NCBI GenBank assembly: GCA_002438625.1
Contig: DJPS01000027.1
Coordinates: 1-21,482 of the forward strand
Length of the DNA stretch: 21,482 bases
Reading direction: 5' to 3'
Source: Christensenella sp. UBA6406
Lineage (GTDB): Bacteria; Bacillota; Clostridia; Christensenellales; UBA1242
A program made the translations under genes and the position numbers. Numbering within the stretch: position 1 is the first letter of the stretch; each line of letters opens with the position of its first letter. Below the pieces are notes generated by a model. The model did not search any database, was not told where the DNA came from, and saw only the letters and a program-made list of their open reading frames with translations. Below, in pieces: positions 7,641 to 15,017 of this stretch.

Positions 7641-7735
7641 GCATTATTATAATTAAAATTAAGCCCAAATCAAATAAAAAACTAACAAAACAGCCACTAA
7701 AATAGCGGAAAATGTGGCAAAAGGAAAAGTTTATA

Positions 7736-8755
7736 ATGGATTATTATTTATTGGCATTGCTTGTTATTGCTTCTTATTTATTAGGTAGCATAAGTTTTGG
7801 CAGAATTGTGTCCACTGCACACAATGTGGACATAACAAAGCAAGGTAGCGGAAACCCAGGAATGACAAATGTAATGCGAACTCATGGTGCAAAACTTGGC
7901 GTTCTCGTTTTACTTTTAGATGTTTTAAAAGGCGCAATCCCCGCCCTTGCTGGTGTGCTTCTATTTGGCGGATATGTGCAAAGCGATTATGCACTTTATC
8001 TAACAGGCACCGATTATAGTTATACAGCATTATTCGCTTGCGGATTTGCAAGTATGTTAGGGCATATCTTCCCTATCTTCTACAAATTTAAAGGCGGAAA
8101 AGGCGTTGCTACTTTCGTTGGCATATTCTTTGTTGCACAACCTATTTTAAGTTTAATCACCTTTGTCGTTGCAATAATTTCAGTTTTAATTTTTAAACTT
8201 ATGAGCGTAACTTCAATGGGACTTATCATAATTTTAACAACATTGCAATTAATTTATGTCCCAAGCGGAAACAATATTGCAATTTATATAATTGTTTCAC
8301 TTATGGCATTTATAACAATCTTCTCTCATAGGAGCAATATTGTAAGGCTGATAAATGGAACGGAAAACATAACAAGCATTCAAGATGCAATAAAGAAAGA
8401 TAAGGAAAGAGTTAAACAAGAGCATAAAACAGCAAAGAAAGAAATGAAAACAGGTTTTAAGCAATATAAGCAAGAATATAAAAATGAATTTGTTTCCAAA
8501 GAAGTAATGCAAGAGACAAAGGAAGATTACAAACAAGCAAAAATTGAATTAAAACTTTCTAAAAAAGCAAAATTAAACGAATTAAAGCACGATAAAAAGC
8601 AACAAATAAAAGAAGTTAAATCAAATCTTCGCAACAAATCTTCAGTCCAACAACAAGGCGAACCAAATGAAACAAAACCAAAAGTTGAAAGCAATGAAAC
8701 AATAAAAGAAAGTGAATCTCAACAACAATCAAGCAACACAAGCAATGAAAATTAA
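7736..8755 (+). CDS. plsY: Glycerol-3-phosphate acyltransferase PlsY with charged C-terminal extension
   Basis: A 339-residue membrane enzyme that transfers an acyl group from acyl-phosphate to glycerol-3-phosphate, the first step of phospholipid synthesis in most Gram-positive bacteria. I start it at 7736, where AAAAGGA lies 10 nt upstream and the hydrophobic N-terminus begins; an ATG at 7712 has only a weak site. Conserved motifs are YLLGSISFG (14-22), GSGNPGMTNVMRTHG (37-51) and GHIFPIFYKFKGGKG (109-123), and several hydrophobic segments span 3-195. The family usually ends at about 200-215 residues. Here about 125 further residues are Lys, Glu and Gln rich, likely helical/coiled-coil at first and Ser/Asn/Gln rich at the end. 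The tail follows HRSNIVRLINGTE and so probably lies in the cytoplasm. It ends at a shared bidirectional terminator. Confidence 0.92.
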   Translation: MDYYLLALLVIASYLLGSISFGRIVSTAHNVDITKQGSGNPGMTNVMRTHGAKLGVLVLLLDVLKGAIPALAGVLLFGGYVQSDYALYLTGTDYSYTALFACGFASMLGHIFPIFYKFKGGKGVATFVGIFFVAQPILSLITFVVAIISVLIFKLMSVTSMGLIIILTTLQLIYVPSGNNIAIYIIVSLMAFITIFSHRSNIVRLINGTENITSIQDAIKKDKERVKQEHKTAKKEMKTGFKQYKQEYKNEFVSKEVMQETKEDYKQAKIELKLSKKAKLNELKHDKKQQIKEVKSNLRNKSSVQQQGEPNETKPKVESNETIKESESQQQSSNTSNEN

Positions 8756-8887
8756 CTCCCCCCAAAAAAATAGAAAAAATTATTTAAATCAATTTATAAA
8801 TGCACCATATCGCAAGCAACAATACATTTAAATAATTAATAAAATAAACGCACAAACTTTTCCAAAATAAGCACAAAAACAAAACAG

Positions 8888-8932
8888 AAAAAATCATCAG
8901 TCAAACCCAAAAAGTCTACCTGATGATTTTTT
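8888..8932. terminator. Bidirectional intrinsic terminator
   Basis: A perfect 13-bp inverted repeat, 8888-8900 (six A then TCATCAG) and 8920-8932 (CTGATGA then six T), with a 19-nt loop. The A-run and T-run make it work in both directions. It separates rightward plsY from the leftward lipase/LRR gene, which ends at 8993. Confidence 0.9.
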
Positions 8933-8992
8933 CATAACCAAACAAATTTCCCACCAATTAAAGCATCCACACGAAAAACTTTTAATTATTTG

Positions 8993-11900
8993 CTAATTTA
9001 TTGATGATTCAATATTTAAAGTTAAATTCCAATTAAGCCATGTGTCATTTTGGTAGCCAGATGCTCCAAAAAGGACATAAAAGTTATCATTTGTTATATC
9101 AGAAAGTTGAATTACTGCATCAAAATAATGCTTATATGAATCAGTATCTTTATAGCCTGAACCATGCTCAAAAACTTTACCATATAGCCAACCATCAGGG
9201 TCATCTTCATCAGGTTCATCATACAACCAAATATATTGATATCCATCATCAACTTCTTTTACCATCATTTCAATATGAATATTTAAAGTCGTATAACCTG
9301 CACTTATAAGTTCTGCAACTGTCATACCTGATAATGCCCTTATATTAACAATATCCCTAGATTGATTAAATCTACCAGAATCTGTTATCGTATATCGTGT
9401 AGTTCTTGAAAAAGTTAAACTCATTTTCCATTTTGCATAAATGTGGCAATTCGCACCATTCGTTGCAAAATTAATTATTGTAACTCTATTTGTAAAACCG
9501 CTATCCGTAAACCAGCCTTCAAAAATAAAACCGCTTTTAACTATATTTTCATTTAAAGTTATATTCCCGCTTTCCGCATTATAAGTTGTAACATTAGGAT
9601 TTTGCAATCCATCAACGTTATGATAATTAATGTTATAGTTGATAGGTTCCCATTTTGCCACAATCCATATATCGCTATTTACAATAACATAACTATTATT
9701 TACTAACGCACCATTAATTAACCAACCAACAAAACTATAATAAGGTTTTTGGTATATTGGATTAGTTAAATTAAATCTTTCACCAGACTCTATTTCATAC
9801 ACAGCAGTTTGTTCATTATTAGAAACATCAACCGTAACAACGTATTTAATCCTTTCCCACTTAGCATATGCCACTTTATTGCTTGATTTAGCAATATTTA
9901 TAAGTTTTGCAGGAGTATCAATTAATTCACCATTAATTGCAGTGTATAATCCTAAATAATTATATTTTTCATTATAAAGTTGAAAATAATTTAATCCATA
10001 ATCACTTATATTTGTTATATTAAAAGGAAATATCACAGCGTTGCCCGTAACAGGATTTGCATTTTGCACAGTAATTTGATATTCAATAGGAATAGCATTC
10101 AAAATAATTTGATTTATGCTACCATCATATACTATATCCCCACTTACACTGCTTACAATCTCATAATAATTGGCAATAACTGATATCTTAACTTCACCAT
10201 TAATTATTATGTTACCATCACTAAAACTAATAACATCTCCAATTTGCAACTCTTGCTCATAAACAGTTTGATTATTGCAAATCCACACCACTTTATTTTC
10301 CGTAACCGCATTTAAAACCAAGTTTGCATCTTCTTTATTCCAAACGCCAGTCCTTGCATAAACATTGTTTTCTTCATCAACTAACTTAATCGCACTATTC
10401 TCATTAATCGGCAAGACATAATTATCTCCATAATATGCCACATAATTAATTGCTTCCGTTCCAACACCCAAATTTATTGTAACATTAGTTGCAATGCTTT
10501 CAATATTATAATCATTTAAATTTTCATTCCTTGTAAAATAATTTAAATTAGAATTCTTAACTTTTATCTTTGTGTCTTCATTTGTGCAAAGTAAAATATA
10601 TTCAAGGCAATTTGTTTCCTTGTAAATCCTTATTTCATTTAAGTTCTCCATTCCACCAAAACCATAATTATCTACATATGCTATTCTCTTAGGTAGCCCA
10701 ACTGTTCGCACACTTGCACCAGCGAATGCCCCCTCACCAATAGTCATAGCATTAAGCGGAAAATCACTAGTTTTTAAAGTCTCTTTTGTACCATTATACT
10801 CCACAATAGCATTAGCCACAACAATAAAATCATTATTATTTGCCCTTTGTAAATTTATAAACTTTGTGTTTTCAAACGCCTCCATTCCAACAGACATTAA
10901 GTCGTTCCCATCAATCGTTTCTAATGCAGTACAATCTTCAAACGCACTCTTATAAACACTGCTAACACGATTTAAATTTATATTTTGCAAATTCTTACAC
11001 TTGTAAAAAGCATATGGAGCAATATATTCAACACCTTGCGGTACCTTATATTGTGCCTTTTTAAAATTATTCGGCACTGCAATTAATGTTGTCCCTGCCT
11101 TATCAAATAACACGCCCGCACTTGAACTATATGTAGAAGACCTATAATTATCTATTTCTATTACTTCCAATTTATCTGCACCAGTAAAAGCACAGTGTCC
11201 AACTTCCCCCAATGAACCAGGCAACACTAAACTCACTAATGCCGTATTGCTAAATGCAAAAGAATCAATTTCTCTTAAATTACCAAACTTATCAAATTCA
11301 ACACTTTCAAGCCCAGTCATATTCGCAAAAGCACTCTTGCCAATCTTCTCTACATTTGCAGGCACTTCTATATGCTTAATATTGCTAAAATCTTTATTCC
11401 AAAGTTCTCCATTAAAAGCATTGTCTCCCACCTTTAAAACTGCCTTACCATCTATTGTGTTCGGTATTGTAATGGTATCACCCGTAACTCCACCATTATA
11501 ACTTACAATCTCTACCCCAGTTTTATAATTCACAACATCATATGTAGCCACACTTCGCCCAATCTTTATGTCCTTACTTATAAAATCGGTTATATCCTTA
11601 TTCTTCGCTTCTAAATTATGTGCAACCCCCACATTATACATACTCTTTTTAGAGTTGCTAAAATCACCCATTTTAAATTGCTTATAAACTTTTCTTACTC
11701 CACTATATCCATCCGCCACCTGAGAACCTAAGTCTATAAATAAATCATCAGCAAAATAAATTCCATTTATAGTACGCTCACCGATGTGCTCACCGAATAG
11801 AGTAGTATATTTTATATTATCCATCGCTTCTACTTGTTTAATAAAATATTCATCTAATGGAAGCATATAATTTAATGTTTTAAAATACACTATAGCCAAA

Positions 11901-13132
11901 TGCTTTACAATACCACGAGCAAACCCCATACCCACATTGTAATCATTATCTTCTATTAAATTTATCAAAGAAACAAAAGAAGAAACAGCACCAAGCCATT
12001 CTATATTTTCCATTTGTGCATATTCGTACAACACTGACCCTATAAACCCCAAATCTATATACGACCCTATTGTAACAAAATTAATATGCGAAAATAAAGA
12101 ATTATAATTTCTATTCCAATAATTTCTATAACTATCAGTTAAATCTTTGTTTAATATGTCCAAAACACCAGGGCAATAATTTAAAGATAACCCATTTTCA
12201 TCTTCTTTATAAGCATAATTTTTTCTAAGCCCCGCCAACTCCAAAGTTCCAGTAAATGCAGAACCTAGCAGAGAACCACTAAAAGGTGCACCCAAAGTAT
12301 AAATTGAACTAACATTATAAGGATGTGCCAAAGCATATTGCATATTAGTCAACCCACCTTTACTGTGCGAAATTAAATTGTATGTAGGTAACTTATTTGT
12401 AAGTGAATAATAATCATAAGATAAATTATCTAAAATATACTCTAATTGCATATAAACATAATCATTATTTTCGCTTATATAAGAGGTATATTGTTGAAAC
12501 AATATTATAATATGCTTATTAACATCTTCAGTAGTTAAACTCCTCTTTATCGGGTGTCCATTATTCACATACTTTGTTAAAATATTAGCCGTATCTCCAT
12601 TTATTCCTTCAAAACAATAATTATTTGTATACTGTGGTATTAAATAAAGTTGGTCTAAATCTGTATAGCCCATTTCATTTAAATATCTTGCCTTTAAAGT
12701 TTCCGCCCCAAAAGTTGGATTTGCTGAGCTATCATTAGCAAAATTACTTACAGATTGTGCCACAGTTTTATTCCCTTCACTTTTTGTACCCTTTAAACTA
12801 TCTATTGTTGCTAAATATACAACAGTATTTTCAGGGTCCTTACTTCTTATTTTTTCAATAAGCGAATCGTTTTCATATTTTAACATTTCATTTGAGAAGT
12901 TACTATCTCCAATATTGTTGCTCCAAATACTAGCAAGAGAATTTAACCCAGGTGTAAATACTGTTATCTCCGCACTACTATTAGATTTTGTTGTTCTATT
13001 TGTCTTTGCATCTAAATTATTGATTGTTACAATTTCGGTATCCGCACTTACCTTAAAATATTGTAGCGGTAACAGCACCGTACATAAACACAAACAAACC
13101 AAACTTACTATAACACTTAGCTTCTTAATCAT
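8993..13132 (-). CDS. Secreted lipase-like protein with BspA-type LRRs and InlB repeats
   Basis: A 1379-residue exported protein. The ATG at 13132 overlaps the previous stop by one base and uses GGGAGG inside the previous gene's end. Residues 1-30 are a signal peptide (Lys-Lys, then a hydrophobic core, then VSA). About 50-520 is an alpha/beta-hydrolase-like domain: an early FTPGLNS, a nucleophile-elbow variant SHSKGG (Ser257), TLGAPFSGS (about 279-287), a later FADDLFIDLG region and AHNLE (His505) as plausible Asp/His sites. About 530-860 holds BspA-type leucine-rich repeats (AFxx...LxxIxxP). About 1000-1235 holds InlB/Listeria-Bacteroides repeats, seen as SFVGW, FEGWF and three xxxAKW ends. 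A C-terminal domain of about 140 residues is unassigned. No LPXTG or C-terminal membrane anchor is visible, so it is probably released or wall-associated. Substrate is unknown. Confidence 0.8.
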   Translation of the reverse strand: MIKKLSVIVSLVCLCLCTVLLPLQYFKVSADTEIVTINNLDAKTNRTTKSNSSAEITVFTPGLNSLASIWSNNIGDSNFSNEMLKYENDSLIEKIRSKDPENTVVYLATIDSLKGTKSEGNKTVAQSVSNFANDSSANPTFGAETLKARYLNEMGYTDLDQLYLIPQYTNNYCFEGINGDTANILTKYVNNGHPIKRSLTTEDVNKHIIILFQQYTSYISENNDYVYMQLEYILDNLSYDYYSLTNKLPTYNLISHSKGGLTNMQYALAHPYNVSSIYTLGAPFSGSLLGSAFTGTLELAGLRKNYAYKEDENGLSLNYCPGVLDILNKDLTDSYRNYWNRNYNSLFSHINFVTIGSYIDLGFIGSVLYEYAQMENIEWLGAVSSFVSLINLIEDNDYNVGMGFARGIVKHLAIVYFKTLNYMLPLDEYFIKQVEAMDNIKYTTLFGEHIGERTINGIYFADDLFIDLGSQVADGYSGVRKVYKQFKMGDFSNSKKSMYNVGVAHNLEAKNKDITDFISKDIKIGRSVATYDVVNYKTGVEIVSYNGGVTGDTITIPNTIDGKAVLKVGDNAFNGELWNKDFSNIKHIEVPANVEKIGKSAFANMTGLESVEFDKFGNLREIDSFAFSNTALVSLVLPGSLGEVGHCAFTGADKLEVIEIDNYRSSTYSSSAGVLFDKAGTTLIAVPNNFKKAQYKVPQGVEYIAPYAFYKCKNLQNINLNRVSSVYKSAFEDCTALETIDGNDLMSVGMEAFENTKFINLQRANNNDFIVVANAIVEYNGTKETLKTSDFPLNAMTIGEGAFAGASVRTVGLPKRIAYVDNYGFGGMENLNEIRIYKETNCLEYILLCTNEDTKIKVKNSNLNYFTRNENLNDYNIESIATNVTINLGVGTEAINYVAYYGDNYVLPINENSAIKLVDEENNVYARTGVWNKEDANLVLNAVTENKVVWICNNQTVYEQELQIGDVISFSDGNIIINGEVKISVIANYYEIVSSVSGDIVYDGSINQIILNAIPIEYQITVQNANPVTGNAVIFPFNITNISDYGLNYFQLYNEKYNYLGLYTAINGELIDTPAKLINIAKSSNKVAYAKWERIKYVVTVDVSNNEQTAVYEIESGERFNLTNPIYQKPYYSFVGWLINGALVNNSYVIVNSDIWIVAKWEPINYNINYHNVDGLQNPNVTTYNAESGNITLNENIVKSGFIFEGWFTDSGFTNRVTIINFATNGANCHIYAKWKMSLTFSRTTRYTITDSGRFNQSRDIVNIRALSGMTVAELISAGYTTLNIHIEMMVKEVDDGYQYIWLYDEPDEDDPDGWLYGKVFEHGSGYKDTDSYKHYFDAVIQLSDITNDNFYVLFGASGYQNDTWLNWNLTLNIESSIN

Positions 13133-13377
13133 TACACAATTTCCTCCCAACCTGCGTAAATTTTATTTTCTTTATAATTTTCCGTATCTATCTCTATCAT
13201 TTCTTCAAAATTAAACTTTTCTTTACATTCACTATCTTTATACCAACCAGTAAACTTATAACCTTCTCTTATTGGGTCATATTTCGGTCTATTTACTTTG
13301 CCATCTTCTGTATTATCTATAAAGCAGTAATCATAATTTGGCGAACCCTCATAGTTGTACATAAACGATAGATTTGC
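13130..13377. repeat. Direct repeat, lipoprotein 3' end, copy 1
   Basis: About 248 bp nearly identical to 14029-14276 (offset 899). It covers the C-terminal coding region of the lipoprotein, its stop codon, the embedded GGGAGG and the ATG of the next gene. Only scattered substitutions are visible before identity breaks abruptly inside the coding region. Confidence 0.85.
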
Positions 13378-14031
13378 CGCTTGTATATAACCCAATACTT
13401 CATTTGTTTCTTTCTTTATTGTATTTATTCTCTTTTTTCCAGCTTCCGTAACAACCTTATATTCTCTACTATAAGTTTGCTTACTATCAAAGTCAACCCC
13501 ATTTAAAATCATATTAATCCTTTTTAATGGAAAAAACACAATTTTTGTATTTGGCAACCCTACGGATAAATACAAATTGTTAAATCCTGGTGTAATATAA
13601 TTAAATGCTTTATCAAAATTTTTTAAGTCCACAGGGACATTAGTAAAATAACAACTATTTAAATTAAATAAACAAAAACTATTATATTGAGAATATTGTT
13701 CTTCACCCATAAATTCGTTAAGATAAAGCGTTTTTAAATTATAAAAATCACAATTTATATTTATATTTCGTTGACCTGATATGTAGCTTCTTAAATCTCT
13801 TATACCATACACTTCTTGCCCATTTAAGTATTTTGGTATAACCAAACTTTCTTGTTCTAATGCTTTTTCCCTTAATTCTATTATTGTATTATTATAAAAC
13901 AAAAACTCTTCCGTTTTATACGCTTTCTTTGTCATCCAATGCTCACAACTTGTTAGCATAACCAACATCGTTAGCAACATTATTATGCTAATCAATCGTT
14001 TTATTTTTCCAACTACAATCTCTTTTTTCAT
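13132..14031 (-). CDS. Lipoprotein with C-terminal InlB/Listeria-Bacteroides repeat (paralogue 2)
   Basis: A 299-residue lipoprotein. The ATG at 14031 overlaps the upstream stop by one base (TAATG), with GGGAGG 10 nt upstream, indicating translational coupling; an in-frame TTG at 14049 is less likely. The N-terminus is basic then hydrophobic with lipobox LTSC, lipidated Cys29. The C-terminal 50 residues form one InlB/Listeria-Bacteroides repeat (YKFTGWYKD ... IYAGW). The first 80 and last 80 residues are almost identical to the neighbour at 14031-14882. The middle is clearly homologous (YNSF, NLK and NEF shared) but strongly diverged. It lies upstream of the lipase-like gene in one operon. 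Function is unknown; surface display is inferred from the lipobox and repeat. Confidence 0.85.
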   Translation of the reverse strand: MKKEIVVGKIKRLISIIMLLTMLVMLTSCEHWMTKKAYKTEEFLFYNNTIIELREKALEQESLVIPKYLNGQEVYGIRDLRSYISGQRNININCDFYNLKTLYLNEFMGEEQYSQYNSFCLFNLNSCYFTNVPVDLKNFDKAFNYITPGFNNLYLSVGLPNTKIVFFPLKRINMILNGVDFDSKQTYSREYKVVTEAGKKRINTIKKETNEVLGYIQAANLSFMYNYEGSPNYDYCFIDNTEDGKVNRPKYDPIREGYKFTGWYKDSECKEKFNFEEMIEIDTENYKENKIYAGWEEIV

Positions 14032-14071
14032 TACACAATTTCCTCCCAACCTGCGTAAATTTTATTTTCTT
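13790..14071. repeat. Direct repeat, lipoprotein 5' end, copy 1
   Basis: About 282 bp nearly identical to 14641-14922 (offset 851). It covers the first 80 codons of the lipoprotein plus its ribosome-binding region. The right end overlaps the 3'-end repeat copy at 14029. Confidence 0.8.
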
Positions 14072-14276
14072 TATAATTTTCCGTATCTATCTCTATCTTT
14101 TCTTCAAAATTAAACTTTTCTTTACATTCACTATCTTTATACCAACCAGTAAATTTATAATCTTCTCTTATTGGGTCGTATTTTGGTTTATTTACTGTCC
14201 CATCTTCTGTATTATCTATAAAGCAGTAATCATAATTTGGCGAACCTTCATAGTTGTACATAAACGATAAATTTGC
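14029..14276. repeat. Direct repeat, lipoprotein 3' end, copy 2
   Basis: Second copy of the 3'-end block found at 13130-13377. It encodes the InlB-type repeat of the first lipoprotein, and its last bases supply the ribosome-binding site of the second. Confidence 0.85.
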
Positions 14277-14882
14277 GGTATAAATATATTGCTTTATGTT
14301 GTTACTAGAATCAGTTATTTTAAGTTCTTTTTTATCTTTATTATACATACAATATTGTTCATTATCTTCATCAAATAAATTTACTAATTTATTCAATAAA
14401 AAATTAGAAATATAATAATTTTGAGATTCTGCCATAAAATCAAAATCTAAAAAAACTGTTGTGGTTTTTGACAAATTCATATCATTACTTATAATAAAAA
14501 TGTTTTTCATGTTATAAATTCTAAAACTATTATAATCAGCATAATGTAAATTACCTATAAATTCGTTAAAATAAATATTCTTTAAATTAACTCTATCACC
14601 ATTTATACTCATTACTTTTTCTCCAGAAACAGCATACTCCCTTATATCTCTTATGCCATACACTTCTTGCCCATTTAAGTATTTTGGTATAACCAAACTT
14701 TCTTGCTCTAATGCTTTTTCCCTTAATTCTATTATAGTGTTATTATAAAACAAAAACTCTTCTGTTTTATATGCTTTCTTTGTCATCCAATGCTCACAAC
14801 TTGTTAGCATCACCAACATCGTTAGCAACATTATTACGATAATCAATCGTTTCATTTTTCCAACTACAATCTCTTTTTTCAT
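14031..14882 (-). CDS. Lipoprotein with C-terminal InlB/Listeria-Bacteroides repeat (paralogue 1)
   Basis: First gene of the surface operon, 283 residues. The ATG at 14882 follows GGGAGG at 10 nt. A signal sequence ends in lipobox LTSC (Cys29), followed by EHWMTKKAYKTEEF. The variable middle spans about 80-200, then a shared NLSFMYNYEGSPNYDYCF segment, then one InlB/Listeria-Bacteroides repeat ending IYAGWEEIV. Paralogue of the next gene, with near-identical ends. Likely a membrane-anchored surface protein; no catalytic motif seen. Its leader contains a remnant of the same 3'-end block (14880-14923), so another paralogue may once have preceded it. Confidence 0.85.
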   Translation of the reverse strand: MKKEIVVGKMKRLIIVIMLLTMLVMLTSCEHWMTKKAYKTEEFLFYNNTIIELREKALEQESLVIPKYLNGQEVYGIRDIREYAVSGEKVMSINGDRVNLKNIYFNEFIGNLHYADYNSFRIYNMKNIFIISNDMNLSKTTTVFLDFDFMAESQNYYISNFLLNKLVNLFDEDNEQYCMYNKDKKELKITDSSNNIKQYIYTANLSFMYNYEGSPNYDYCFIDNTEDGTVNKPKYDPIREDYKFTGWYKDSECKEKFNFEEKIEIDTENYKENKIYAGWEEIV

Positions 14883-14922
14883 TACACAATTTCCTCCCAT
14901 CCTGCATAAATTTTATTTTTTC
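14641..14922. repeat. Direct repeat, lipoprotein 5' end, copy 2
   Basis: Second copy of the 5'-end block at 13790-14071. Its upstream part (14880-14923) still encodes, in frame, NKIYAGWEEIV and a stop. That is the tail of a lost paralogue, now serving only as the leader and ribosome-binding site of the first lipoprotein. Confidence 0.8.
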
Positions 14923-14931
14923 TATAATATA

Positions 14932-14960
14932 AGAGTATCAAAACAAAAAAAATTTGTCAA
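14932..14960 (-). promoter_or_regulatory. Candidate promoter of the lipoprotein/lipase operon
   Basis: Read leftward: TTGACA (14960-14955), a 17-nt T-rich spacer, and TACTCT (14937-14932). The -35 is perfect and the -10 poor (TAnnnT only). An alternative -10, TATTAT, lies closer to the gene but lacks a matching -35. The -35 falls inside the hairpin of the pepD terminator. Confidence 0.4.
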
Positions 14961-14978
14961 TTAATTCAACAAATTTTT
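14948..14978 (-). terminator. Intrinsic terminator of pepD
   Basis: A perfect 10-bp inverted repeat, AAAAATTTGT (14948-14957)/ACAAATTTTT (14969-14978), with an 11-nt loop. Read leftward it is followed by TTTTGTTTTG. It lies 40 nt past the pepD stop and just before the lipoprotein operon. The stem is AT-rich, so efficiency may be moderate. Confidence 0.65.
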
Positions 14979-15017
14979 AAAATAAATTATTTATAATTTA
15001 ATGCAATAAATAATTTT

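Noticed and set aside
7626..7670. AT palindrome between ileS and plsY
   Set aside because: Imperfect and made almost wholly of A and T; expected by chance in this composition and partly explained by the plsY promoter.
8297..8536. Leftward open frame inside plsY
   Set aside because: Complement of the Lys-rich tail, giving a Phe/Leu/Cys-rich translation with no start signal.
9040..9309. Rightward open frame opposite the C-terminus of the lipase-like gene
   Set aside because: His/Tyr/Gln-rich translation, no ribosome-binding site, fully contained in a well-supported gene on the other strand.
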